Below, piece by piece: positions 10,251-20,100 of a DNA stretch of 64,000 bases (position 1 is the stretch's first letter; the number at the start of each line of letters is the position of its first letter). Source of the DNA: Geotrypetes seraphini (lineage: Eukaryota; Chordata; Amphibia; Gymnophiona; Dermophiidae); NCBI RefSeq assembly GCF_902459505.1, contig NC_047100.1:29946469-30010468 (forward strand), written 5' to 3'. The notes under the pieces were generated by a model that worked only from the letters and a program-made list of their open reading frames with translations, ran no database searches and was not told where the DNA came from. The position numbers and the translations under genes are program-made.

Positions 10251-11058
10251 CTCCGATCTGTTCCCTATGAGCTGGGGATGAATGCAGCAGTCAACTGATA
10301 GCTATAGCTATGTTATTACGCCCATGGAGTATTTATCAGCTGTGCAACAGCTTTCTATAAACTTTATTTGTTAACTTATAAAGCACAGTTACTTACCGTA
10401 ACAGGTGTTATCCGGGGACAGCAGAGAGATATTCTCACATATGGGTGACGTCATCCACGGAGCCCAGTACGGACAGTTTGACAAGTGAACTGTCACTAAG
10501 TTGAAAAACTTTGCGACTGCCTGCACCACGCATGCGTGAGTGCCTTCTCACCAAACGCCAGCATGAGCCTCTCAATTTCATAAGCAAGCTAAGGCGGCAA
10601 CCAGGGAAGGTGGATGGGATGTGAGAATATCTGCCTGCTGTCCCTGGATAACACCTGTTACAGTAGAGCAACTGTGCTTTAGCCTAGGACAAGCAGGCAG
10701 CATATTCTCACATATGGAACTCTTTAGCTTCCTGAAATGGGATGGAGGGAGAGTTGGCAAAATTAAGAGAATAAAAATTGTAATACTACTTGACTGAAGT
10801 AACCTTTGCATCTGAAAAGAATTCCAGAGAAAGCACAGTTACTTACCGTAACAGGTGTTATCCAGGGACAGCAGGCAGATATTCTTTACGCATGGGTGAC
10901 ATCACCGACGGAGCCCTCGGTACGGACCTTTTTAACTAGAAAGTTCTAGTTGGCCGCACCGCGCGTGCGCGAGTGCCTTCCCGCCCGACGGAGGAGTGCG
11001 TGGTCCCCAGTTAGGATAAGCCAGCTAAGAAGCCAACCCGGGGAGGAGGGTGGGACGT

Positions 11059-11158
11059 AAGAATATCTGCCTGCTGTCTCTGGATAACACCTGTTACGGT
11101 AAGTAACTGTGCTTTATCCCAGGACAAGCAGGCAGCATATTCTTTACGCATGGGTGAC
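11059..11158 (-). repeat. DIRS A1 internal complementary region (ICR)
   Basis: 100 bp made of 57 bp complementary to the right terminus joined directly to 43 bp complementary to the left terminus. The junction reads GTGCTTTATCCC. It is the template feature that DIRS elements use to join their ends into a circle. Confidence 0.85.
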
Positions 11159-11196
11159 CTCCAAGCTAACAAAGAGGGAGGGGGGATGGTTGGCCA

Positions 11197-12260
11197 TCAG
11201 GAAAATAAATTCTGAAGTACAGATTGGCCAAAGTGCCCATCCCGTCTGGAGAAAGCATCCAGACAGTAGTGAGTAGTGAATGTGTGAACTGAGGACCAGG
11301 TGGCCGCCTTGCAGATTTCCTCAATGGGTGTGGAACGGAGGAAAGCCACAGAAGCGGCCATAGCTCTCACCCTGTGGGCAGTGACAGCACCGTCCAGTGA
11401 CAGACCGGCCCGAGCATAACAGAACGCGATGCAAGCTGCAAGCCAGTTGGATAGCGTCCGTTTAGAGACCGGTCGACCCAGACGATTAGGATCGAAGGTC
11501 AGGAAGAGCTGAGGGGACAAGCGGTGAGCCCTTGTACGATCAAGATAGTAAGCCAGGGCACGCTTGCAATCAAGACTGTGCAATGCCTGTTCCCCGGGAT
11601 GTGAATGAGGTTTCGGGAAAAAAACAGGCAACACAATAGACTGGTTGAGGTGAAAAGCCGAAACCACCTTGGGAAGGAACTTAGGATGGGTACGCAGAAC
11701 CACCTTGTCATGGTGAAAAACAGTGAACGGTGGATCGGCGACCAGTGCATGCAGCTCACTAACCCTCCTGGCAGAGGTGATGGCAATGAGGAAAAGCACC
11801 TTCCATGTCAGAAGTTTGAGCGAAGTTGTGGCAAGAGGCTCAAAAGGAGGTTTCATGAGGGCTGATAAAACCACATTCAGGTCCCAGACGACCGGAGGAG
11901 GCTTCAGAGGTGGTTTGACATTGAAGAGGCCCCTCATAAATCGTGAAACCAGAGGGTGAGCCGTGAGAGGTTTTCCTAGTATAGGCTCATGAAATGCCGG
12001 GATGGCACTGAGATGGACTCTGATTGAGGTAGATTTGAGGCCTGCGTTGGACAGGGAGAGCAAGTAGTCCAGTACAGTTTCCACCGCTAAAGAGGTGGGG
12101 TTGTGATGATGACGGAGGCACCAAGAGGAGAACCTGGTCCACTTCTGATGGTAACATTGGAGGGTGGCCGGTTTCCTGGAGGCGTCCAAAATGAGACGGA
12201 CAGGCTGAGACAGATTTCCTGGAGAGGTCAGCCCGAGAGAAACCAAGCTGTCAGGTGGAG
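11197..12260 (-). CDS. DIRS A1 tyrosine recombinase
   Basis: The recombinase is about 350 residues long. It has an N-terminal core-binding part (ASRKPATLQCYHQKWTRFSS, then STSIRVHLSA) and a catalytic part with the conserved Arg (ITSARRVSELHAL), the HxxR box (TAHRVRAMAASVA) and the distal Tyr (HTFTTHYCLDAFSRRDGH). In DIRS elements this enzyme integrates a circular cDNA and replaces the DDE integrase of LTR elements. The same reading frame stays open upstream through the whole RT region (to 14064), a DIRS-style overlap. It ends about 40 bp before the ICR. Confidence 0.88.
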
Positions 12261-14213
12261 CGAAGACAGATTGGGATGCAGCAGAGACTGACGTTGTTGC
12301 GTAAGTAGAGTAGGAAACACAGGAAGAGGAATGGGTTCCCTGATGCTGAGCTGAAGCAGGAGAGGAAACCAGTGTTGGCGAGGCCACCGAGGAGCGATGA
12401 GGATCATGGTGGCCCTGTCCCTGCGGAGTTTGGATAAAGTCCGCAACATCAGAGGTAGTGGAGGAAAGGCATAGAGGAACCGATCCGTCCAGTCGAGCAG
12501 GAATGCATCCGGGGCCAGACGGTGAGGAGAGAAGAGTCTGGAGCAGAACTGGGGCAGCTGATGGTTGTGAGGAGCTGCAAATAGGTCCACCTGTGGAGTG
12601 CCCCAGCGAGCAAAGATGGAGAGGAGCGTGGGAGGATCCAAAGTCCATTCGTGAGGTTGAAGGATAAGGCTGAGATTGTCGGCCAGGGAGTTCTGTTCGC
12701 CCTGGATATAGACAGCCTTGAGGAAGAGACTGCGGGCCGTGGCCCAGGTCCAAATGCGGAGAGCCTCCAGACAAAGGAGGCGAGACCCGGTGCCGCCCTG
12801 CTTGTTTATGTAGTACATGGCGACTTGATTGTCTGTGCATAGGAGAAGAACCTGAGGGCAGAGAAGGTGCTGGAAGGCCTTGAGAGCGTAGAACATGGCT
12901 CTCAGTTCTAGGAAATTGATGTGATGTAGACGCTCCTGCGGGGTCCAAAGACCTTGGGTGCGTAGATCTCCCAGGTGAGCTCCCCATGCATAAGGGGAGG
13001 CATCCGTGGTGATGATCATGGAATGAGGGGGCAGATGAAAAAGGAGGCCCCTGGAAAGATTTGAGGAGTTCAACCACCATTGTAGAGATCGCTGAAGAGA
13101 CGATGTCACAGAGATGGGATGAGAAAGAAGATTCGAGGTCTGTGACCACTGGTTGGCCAGAGTCCATTGAGGTGTCCTGAGGTGGAGTCGTGCTAGGGGA
13201 AGCACATGCACCGTCGAGGCCATGTGGCCCAGGAGGACCATCATCTGTCTGGCAGAAATGGAGTGATGAAGGAGCACCTGACGACAAAGGTGGAGCAGAG
13301 TCCGTTGACGGTCGGAGGGGAGGAACGCCCTCATTAGTGTGGTGTCGAGAACTGCTCCAATGAACTGAAGGCTCTGTGTGGGAAGCAGATGCGACTTGGG
13401 GTAGTTGATCTCGAACCCCAGAAGATGGAGGAGAGAGATGGTATGATGAGTGGCTTGTAGCGCAAGTGGAGACGTAGGTGCTTTCACTAACCAATCGTCC
13501 AAGTAGGGGAACACCTGGAGGTTGTGAGACCTGAGAAAGGCCGCCACCACAATGAGGCATTTGGTGAACACCCTGGGTGATGAAGCGAGGCCAAAAGGTA
13601 GCACTTTGTACTGATAATGGCGGTGATGTACCTGGAATCGCAGGTAGCGACGTGAAGTTGGATTGATTGGGATGTGAGTGTAGGCCTCTTTGAGGTCCAG
13701 GGAACATAGCCAGTCGTGTTGAGAGAGAAGAGGGTAAAGCGTGGCAAGGGAGAGCATTTTGAATTTTTCCCTGACTAGACACTTGTTGAGGTCCCTGAGA
13801 TCGAGAATGGGACGGAGGTCTCCTGTCTTCTTTGGAACTAGGAAGTAACGGGAGTAGAATCCCCGGCCTCTTTGTTCCGGAGGCACTTCTTCGATGGCAT
13901 TGAGAAGAAGGAGGGATTGGACCTCCCTCAGGAGGAGGGGGGTTTGAGTTAAATGAGAAGCAGACTCTACGGGAGGATTGTCTGGTGGAAGAGTCTGGAA
14001 GTTGAGAGAGTAGCCGTGGCGGATGATGTTGAGGACCCACTGGTCCGATGTGATGACCTCCCAACGGCTGAGGAAGATGTGGAGCCTGCCTCCGATTGGC
14101 TGAGGATGAGGCAATGAGGGTGGAAGACTGGCTAAGCCCTGGAGAGAGGAGTCAAAAGGGCTGAGATGGTTTGGCAGGAGGAAGAGGCTTGGCCGGTTGA
14201 TTAGACTGGGCAC
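12228..14213 (-). CDS. DIRS A1 RT / RNase H / methyltransferase-like ORF
   Basis: A 661-codon frame. RT spans roughly residues 95-260 (FLVPKKTGDLRPILDLRDLN, CSLDLKEAYTHIPI, VLPFGLASSPRVFTK, FPYLDDW at about 236). RNase H spans about 395-520 (IITTDASPYAWGAHL, FLELRAMFYAL, LLCTDNQVAMYYINKQGG). The DIRS methyltransferase-like segment runs from about 535 to the end (WGTPQVDLFAAPHNHQLPQF, PDAFLLDW, LIAPRWPRQHW). The frame overlaps the gag end, and no ATG is seen at its 5' edge, so its mode of translation is unknown. Confidence 0.88.
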   Translation of the reverse strand: MPSLINRPSLFLLPNHLSPFDSSLQGLASLPPSLPHPQPIGGRLHIFLSRWEVITSDQWVLNIIRHGYSLNFQTLPPDNPPVESASHLTQTPLLLREVQSLLLLNAIEEVPPEQRGRGFYSRYFLVPKKTGDLRPILDLRDLNKCLVREKFKMLSLATLYPLLSQHDWLCSLDLKEAYTHIPINPTSRRYLRFQVHHRHYQYKVLPFGLASSPRVFTKCLIVVAAFLRSHNLQVFPYLDDWLVKAPTSPLALQATHHTISLLHLLGFEINYPKSHLLPTQSLQFIGAVLDTTLMRAFLPSDRQRTLLHLCRQVLLHHSISARQMMVLLGHMASTVHVLPLARLHLRTPQWTLANQWSQTSNLLSHPISVTSSLQRSLQWWLNSSNLSRGLLFHLPPHSMIITTDASPYAWGAHLGDLRTQGLWTPQERLHHINFLELRAMFYALKAFQHLLCPQVLLLCTDNQVAMYYINKQGGTGSRLLCLEALRIWTWATARSLFLKAVYIQGEQNSLADNLSLILQPHEWTLDPPTLLSIFARWGTPQVDLFAAPHNHQLPQFCSRLFSPHRLAPDAFLLDWTDRFLYAFPPLPLMLRTLSKLRRDRATMILIAPRWPRQHWFPLLLQLSIREPIPLPVFPTLLTQQRQSLLHPNLSSLHLTAWFLSG

Positions 14214-16134
14214 GAGCCTGGGTGTGCTGGTGTTGACGGGCCCGCCTAGGTTGCTGTGAAGGTGGGTTGAGCGGCCTAGCGGAGAACCTGCGCTGATATG
14301 AGGCCTGTGGTCTGTAAGGACGAGCAGGTGGAGCCTTTTTCTTAGGTTTTATGAGAGTGTCCCATCTAGTCTCATGGGCTGAGAGTTTCTGCGTGGTGGT
14401 ATCCAGGGACTCTCCGAATAATTCATCTCCAAGACATGGGGCGTTGGCTAGTCGGTCTTGATGGTTGACGTCCAAATCAGAGACCCTGAGCCAGGCCAGA
14501 CGGCGCATAGCCACGGCGATGGCAGATGCACGGGAGGTGAGCTCAAAAGAATCATAGATAGAGCGCACCATAAATTTTCTCAGTTGGAGCAGGCTGGAGA
14601 TATGCTGCTGGAATAATGGAACCTTGTGTTCCGGCAAGTACTTCTGCATGGCAGAGAGTTGCATGACCAGATGTTTCAGATAGAATGAGAAATGGAATGA
14701 GTAGTTGTTAGCTCTGTTGGCAAGCATGGCATTCTGGTAAAGTCGCTTGCCAAACTTGTCCATTGTTTTGCCTTCTCTGCCAGGAGGGGTAGAGGCATAA
14801 ATACTCGCGCCCTGAGACTTTTTTAAGGTGGACTCCACCAGGAGAGATTCATGAGGCAGCTGGGGTTTATCAAATCCCGGGATTGGTATAACCCTGTAGA
14901 GGCTATCCAGTTTACGGGGGGCCCCAGGGACAGTCAGTGGGTTCTCCCAATTTTTATAAAAAGTTTCCCGTAGGATGTCATGCACGGGCAACTTTAGGAA
15001 CTCTTTGGGAGGTTGATCGAAATCCAATGCCTCCAGGAAAGCTTGTGACTTCTTAGAGTCAGATTCCAGAGGCAAAGATAAGGCCCCCGACAACTCCCTG
15101 AGGAATTTAGAAAAGGAAGATTGTTCAGGTTTAGATGTGGTATCGGGGGCCGAAGGTTCTTCGTCTGACGACGATGCATCCTCCTCGGTACCGGGAGGGG
15201 ATTCTTCCCATAGGTCCGGGTCTCTGACGTCGGTGTGCGCGTGTCGAGAGACCGGAGTGGAAGGCTCGGTATGGTGAGTTTTAGACAGAGACTTGCCTGA
15301 GCGTACTGAGACGGTACCGGGGGATGAAGACCTGTGTCTGTCTCGGTCCCGGGAAGAACGGTGCCGGTCAGGGTCGCGGGAAGACCGGTGCCCTGCTCGG
15401 TCCCGAGGAGGATCGGTCGTCGTCAAGGCGATAGTCTCGGCATGGGTATGGAGATGTGATGCCGAGAGAATGGGCTTGGAGGAGTCCATAGGTACCAATG
15501 GAGTGGATACCGGTTGGACGGTGCGGGGCTCGGGCCGGTCTGGTACCGAAAGCAGCGGTGCCAAGATAGAGGGCAAGAGCTGCTTAAGTTGCTGTTGGAG
15601 TTGTTCCTGCAACTTATCCTGGAGGATGGCAGCAATGCGGTCATCCAGGGGTGGCACCGGAACCACTTTTTTCTGCTTTGGTTCCATGGGTGCCGCTCTA
15701 CGCCCCGGCGATGAGGAGGCCGATGACGAGGCACTCACCGATATCGGGGCGGAGCGTTTTTTGGGTCGGCGTGGAGCCGAAAGGACTGGTGTCGCCACCG
15801 AGGTGGGAGGGCGCTCAAGGGTGGAAGGCTTCTTAGCCGGCTTACCTGGCGCCAGTGGCGCCGATGTCGTTTCAGGCGGTGTCGAAGTGGTCGGTGCCGA
15901 TTTTGACGGTGCCGCAGGTGAAGAAGTCGAGTCCATAGTCGGGCCGGTGCCGAAAAGTAGATTTTGTTGGATTTGACGATTCTTCAGAGTGCGTTTCTTA
16001 AGAGTGGCACAGCGGGTGCAGGAGTCCGCCCGATGCTCCGGTCCCAAGCACTGTAAACACCAATTGTGTGGGTCAATGAGGGAGATCGGGCGTGCACACC
16101 GTTGGCACTTCTTAAAACCGGGCTGCGGGGGCAT
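14152..16134 (-). CDS. DIRS A1 gag-like ORF
   Basis: About 660 codons from the first well-placed ATG (16134). The N-terminus has a Cys/His knuckle array: CQRCARPI, HNWCLQCLGPEH, SCTRC. A Ser/Pro/Arg-rich middle (residues about 50-270) with an RDRDRHRSS stretch follows. A more ordered C-terminal half has FDQPPKEFLKLPVHDILRET, PIPGFDKPQLPHESLLVEST and MVRSIYDSFELTSRASAIAV, and the tail is Gln/Pro/Arg-rich. By position and basic/zinc-knuckle character it is the Gag-like, RNA-binding protein of the DIRS family. Its end overlaps the RT frame by about 60 bp. The open frame extends upstream of the ATG without a better start. Confidence 0.8.
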   Translation of the reverse strand: MPPQPGFKKCQRCARPISLIDPHNWCLQCLGPEHRADSCTRCATLKKRTLKNRQIQQNLLFGTGPTMDSTSSPAAPSKSAPTTSTPPETTSAPLAPGKPAKKPSTLERPPTSVATPVLSAPRRPKKRSAPISVSASSSASSSPGRRAAPMEPKQKKVVPVPPLDDRIAAILQDKLQEQLQQQLKQLLPSILAPLLSVPDRPEPRTVQPVSTPLVPMDSSKPILSASHLHTHAETIALTTTDPPRDRAGHRSSRDPDRHRSSRDRDRHRSSSPGTVSVRSGKSLSKTHHTEPSTPVSRHAHTDVRDPDLWEESPPGTEEDASSSDEEPSAPDTTSKPEQSSFSKFLRELSGALSLPLESDSKKSQAFLEALDFDQPPKEFLKLPVHDILRETFYKNWENPLTVPGAPRKLDSLYRVIPIPGFDKPQLPHESLLVESTLKKSQGASIYASTPPGREGKTMDKFGKRLYQNAMLANRANNYSFHFSFYLKHLVMQLSAMQKYLPEHKVPLFQQHISSLLQLRKFMVRSIYDSFELTSRASAIAVAMRRLAWLRVSDLDVNHQDRLANAPCLGDELFGESLDTTTQKLSAHETRWDTLIKPKKKAPPARPYRPQASYQRRFSARPLNPPSQQPRRARQHQHTQARAQSNQPAKPLPPAKPSQPF

Positions 16135-17104
16135 GAATGGGAACACGGCCTCCGCAAAATCGAACCCCGAGGCCTGGATCGTGACAACAGGCCCCGCCGG
16201 GGCAGGAACGAAAAAATAAAGCAAAAAGAAAATTTTTTTTTTTTTGTAAATTGAAAGAAAAAAGCACCCGAAGGTGAATAAAAAGAAAAAAGAACGCGAG
16301 CGGGAAGGCAAAAAGAGAATTTCAACGGAGTTGAAAAAACACACGTCTTCTTCGCTCCGCGGAAACGAAGAAACTGGGGACCACGCACTCCTCCGTCGGG
16401 CGGGAAGGCACGCGCGGTGCGGCCAACTAGAACTTTCTAGTTAAAAAGGTCCATACCGAGGGCTCCGTCGGTGACGTCACCCATGCGTAAAGAATATGCT
16501 GCCTGCTTGTCCTGGGATAATAGAAGCGATGAACGTGTGAACTGAGGACCAAGTAGTTGCTTTGCAGATATCAGCAATGTAAGTGAAATGCAAGAAAGCA
16601 ACTAAAACCTGGATCCCACGAGTTGTTTAAGGATCTCTGAATTGCAGCCCGGTGTGTCCGACACCAAGGTGTGAAATGGTCACAGAAGTGGTGGAGATAA
16701 AAAGAAAATTCCACTTCCTATGAGAGGAAGTTAAGAAGAACATAGGCCACTGTTTGAAATGGAGGCTGTAGCAGACTGGAGAGAATCACAGTAAGATTCC
16801 AAACCAGTAGAGGAGGTTTGAGAAATGGGTTTATGTTGACGAGTGCTTTCATAAACTGTCAACTAAAAGATGAATAGTCAGAACTTGAACAGTAAAATAA
16901 ACATGGAAAACCGTGAGGTGAAGTCTGACTAAAGTGATTTTAAGCCATGAATTGGATAAGCTGAAAAAGATATGGCGGTTGATAAAGCATCTTGATGATG
17001 AATACCATATTTTGTTGGAAACACTGCCATGAAGAAGGGATCCCAAAAGATTGTGAAAAGAGCAGAAGAACAGCGTCAGATGAGCTCATCCCAGATGAGA
17101 CTAG

Positions 17105-20100
17105 AAAGCACAGTTACTTACCGTAACAGGTGTTATCCAGGGACAGCAGGCAGATATTCTTGACTGATGGGTGACGGCACCGACGGAGCCCCGGTACGGA
17201 CACTTTTAGAGTGATTGCACTCTAAGAACTTGGAAAGTTCTAGATGCCGCACCGCGCATGCGCGAGTGCCTTCCCGCCCGACACAGGCGCGCGGTCCCCA
17301 GTTATGATAAGCCAGCTAAGAAGCCAACCCGGGGAGGTGGATGGGATGCAAGAATATCTGCCTGCTGTCCCTGGATAACACCTGTTACGGTAAGTAACTG
17401 TGCTTTATCCCAGGACAAGCAGGCAGCATATTCTTGACTGATGAGTGACCTCCAAGCTAACTAAAAAGAGGGATGGAGGGAAGGTTGGCCATTAGGAAAA
17501 CAAATTTTGCAAAACAGATTGGCCGAAGTGACCATCCCATCTGGAAAATGCATCCAGACAATAATGTGATGTAAAAGTATGAACTGAGGACCAAGTGGCA
17601 GCCTTGCAGATTTCCTCAATAGGCGTAGAACGGAGGAAAGCTACAGATGCTGCCATAGCTCTAACTCTATGGGCCGTGACAGAACCTTCCAGTGTCAGTC
17701 CGGACTGAGCAGAGCAGAAAGAAATGCACGCTGCCAACCAATTCGACAGCGTACGCTTAGAAACAGGATGACCCAATTTATTAGGATCAAAGGACAAAAA
17801 GAGTTGTGGCGATGATCTGTGGGGCTTAGTACGATCCAAATAGTAAGCTAAAGCCCGCTTACAGTCCAAAGTATGAAGGGCTTGTTCTCCAGAATGAGAG
17901 TGAGGTTTCGGGAAGAAGACAGGCAGAACAATAGATTGGTTGAGATGGAATTCAGAAACAACCTTAGGAAGAAACTTTGGATGTGTACGTAGAACCACCT
18001 TATCATGATGAAAGACTGTGAAAGGTGGATCAGAAACTAGTGCATGGAGCTCACTGACCCTCCTGACAGAGGTAAGAGCAATAAGGAAAAGTACCTTCCA
18101 AGTGAGAAACTTGAAAGTGGCAGTCGCCAAAGGTTCAAATGGAGGCTTCATCAAAGCGGAGAGAACCACATTAAGATTCCAGATCACAGGAGGTGCTTTA
18201 AGAGGTGGTTTAACATTGAAAAGACCTCGCATGAATCTGGAGACCAGGGGATGAGCTGAAAGGAGTTTCCCATGGACTGGCTCATGAAAAGCAGCAATAG
18301 CACTGAGATGGACTCTGATGGAGGTAGATTTGAGGCCAGAGTTAGACAGAGAAAGTAGATAATCCAACAAGGTCTCCACTGGAAGGGACATGGGATCATG
18401 ATGATGAAGAAGACACCAAGAAGAAAACCTTGTCCACTTCTGATGGTAACACTGCAGAGTGGCGAGCTTCCTGGAAGCATCTAGAATAGAACGAACGGGC
18501 TGAGATAGAAGAGAGTTGTGTGAAGTCAGCCCGAGAGATACCAAGCTGTCAGGTGTAGAGACTGGAGGTTGGGATGCAGAAGGGTCTCCTGATGCTGCGT
18601 AAGCAGAGAAGGAAACAGTGGAAGTAGAAAAGGCTCTCTGGTACTGAGTTGAAGGAGAAGGGAGAACCAATGTTGTCTGGGCCACTGTGGAGCAATCAGA
18701 ATCATGGTGGCTCGTTCCTTCCTGAGTTTGAACAAGGTCCGCAGTATGAGCGGCAGAGAAGGAAAAGCATACAGGAATCGATTGGACCAATCCAGAAGAA
18801 ATGCATCCGCTGCCAGACGGTGAGGAGTATAGTCTGGAGCAGAATTGGGGCAGTTGATGATTGTGAGGAGCTGCAAAGAGGTCCACTTGAGGAGTGCCCC
18901 ATTGATTGAAGATGGACTGTAGGGTTGGAGGATCGAGAGTCCATTCGTGAGGTTGGAGAATTCTGCTGAGCTTGTCCGCTAATGAATTCTGCTCTCCTTG
19001 GATGTAGATTGCCTTCAGAAATAAGTTGCGAGCTGTGGCCCAAGTCCAGATTTTCTGGGATTCCTGACACAAGAGACGAGAGCCTGTTCCACCCTGTTTG
19101 TTGATGTAGTACATCGCAACCTGATTGTCTGTGCACAGCAGGAGGACTTGAGGAAAGAGAAGGTGTTGGAAGGGCTTGAGGGCATAAAACATCGCTCTGA
19201 GTTCCAGGAAATTGATGTGATGCTTCTTTTCCTGGGCTGTCCAAGGGCCTTGAGTTTGGAATTCGTTCAAATGAGCTCCCCAGGCATAAGGGGAGGCGTC
19301 GGTGGTGATGACTAGTTGATGAGGAGGTAGATGGAGCAGAAGACCTCTGGAGAGATTTGAGGATATCAACCACCATTGTAGAGACTGACGAAGAGATGAT
19401 GTCACAGATATGTGTCGTGAGCAAGGATCCGTCGCTTGGGACCACTGGGTAGCAAGGGTCCATTGAGGAGTGCGCAGGTGAAGACGTGCTAAGGGTGTTA
19501 CATGAACTGTGGAAGCCATGTGACCTAAGAGTATCATCATCTGTTTGGCAGAGATGGAACTCTGAAGCAGTACCTGCTGACAGAGAAATTGGATAGTCTG
19601 AAGACGGTTGGTCGGCAGAAATGCTCTCATGAGGACTGTGTCCAGCACCGCTCCAATGAATTGAAGTCTCTGAGTGGGGATGAGATGAGATTTGGGAATA
19701 TTGATCTCGAACCCCAGAAGTTGTAGAAACAGGATGGTTTGGTTGGTGGCCAGGAGTACTGTCTGAGATGAATTGGCCTTGATTAACCAATCGTCCAAGT
19801 AAGGAAAGACCTGAAGGCGGTGAGAGCGTAGAAAGGCAGCTACCACAATCAGACATTTGGTGAACACTCTTGGAGAAGAGGCAAGACCGAAGGGGAGCAC
19901 CTTGTATTGGTAATGACAGCGATTGATCATGAAGCGGAGGTACTGTCTGGAGGCCGGATTGACCGGTATGTGAGTGTATGCCTCTTTGAGATCGAGGGAG
20001 CATAGCCATTCGTTTTGATTGAGAAGAGGATAAAGCGTGGCTAAAGATAGCATCTTGAATTTCTCTTTGACCAAGCATTTGTTGAGATCGCGAAGATCTA

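Larger units (their letters stand above)
10830..16518 (-). mobile_element. DIRS element A1, looks whole
   Basis: A 5.69-kb tyrosine-recombinase retrotransposon. The left inverted terminal repeat is 16372-16497 and the right is 10879-11012; they differ at about three places. The 100-bp ICR is 11059-11158. The gag, RT/RNase H/methyltransferase-like and recombinase regions are all open. It lies inside the older DIRS, and its close likeness to A3 (58081-63776) suggests a recent insertion. Confidence 0.9.

Noticed and set aside
15293-15976. 227-codon open frame antisense to DIRS A1 gag (and a similar one at 21359-22207)
   Set aside because: It mirrors the low-complexity Ser/Pro/Arg-rich part of gag; openness on the opposite strand follows from codon composition.
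10830-16518. Reading the 5.7-kb elements as LTR retrotransposons or retroviruses
   Set aside because: They have inverted rather than direct terminal repeats, an ICR, a tyrosine recombinase in place of an integrase, and no protease; this is the DIRS plan.
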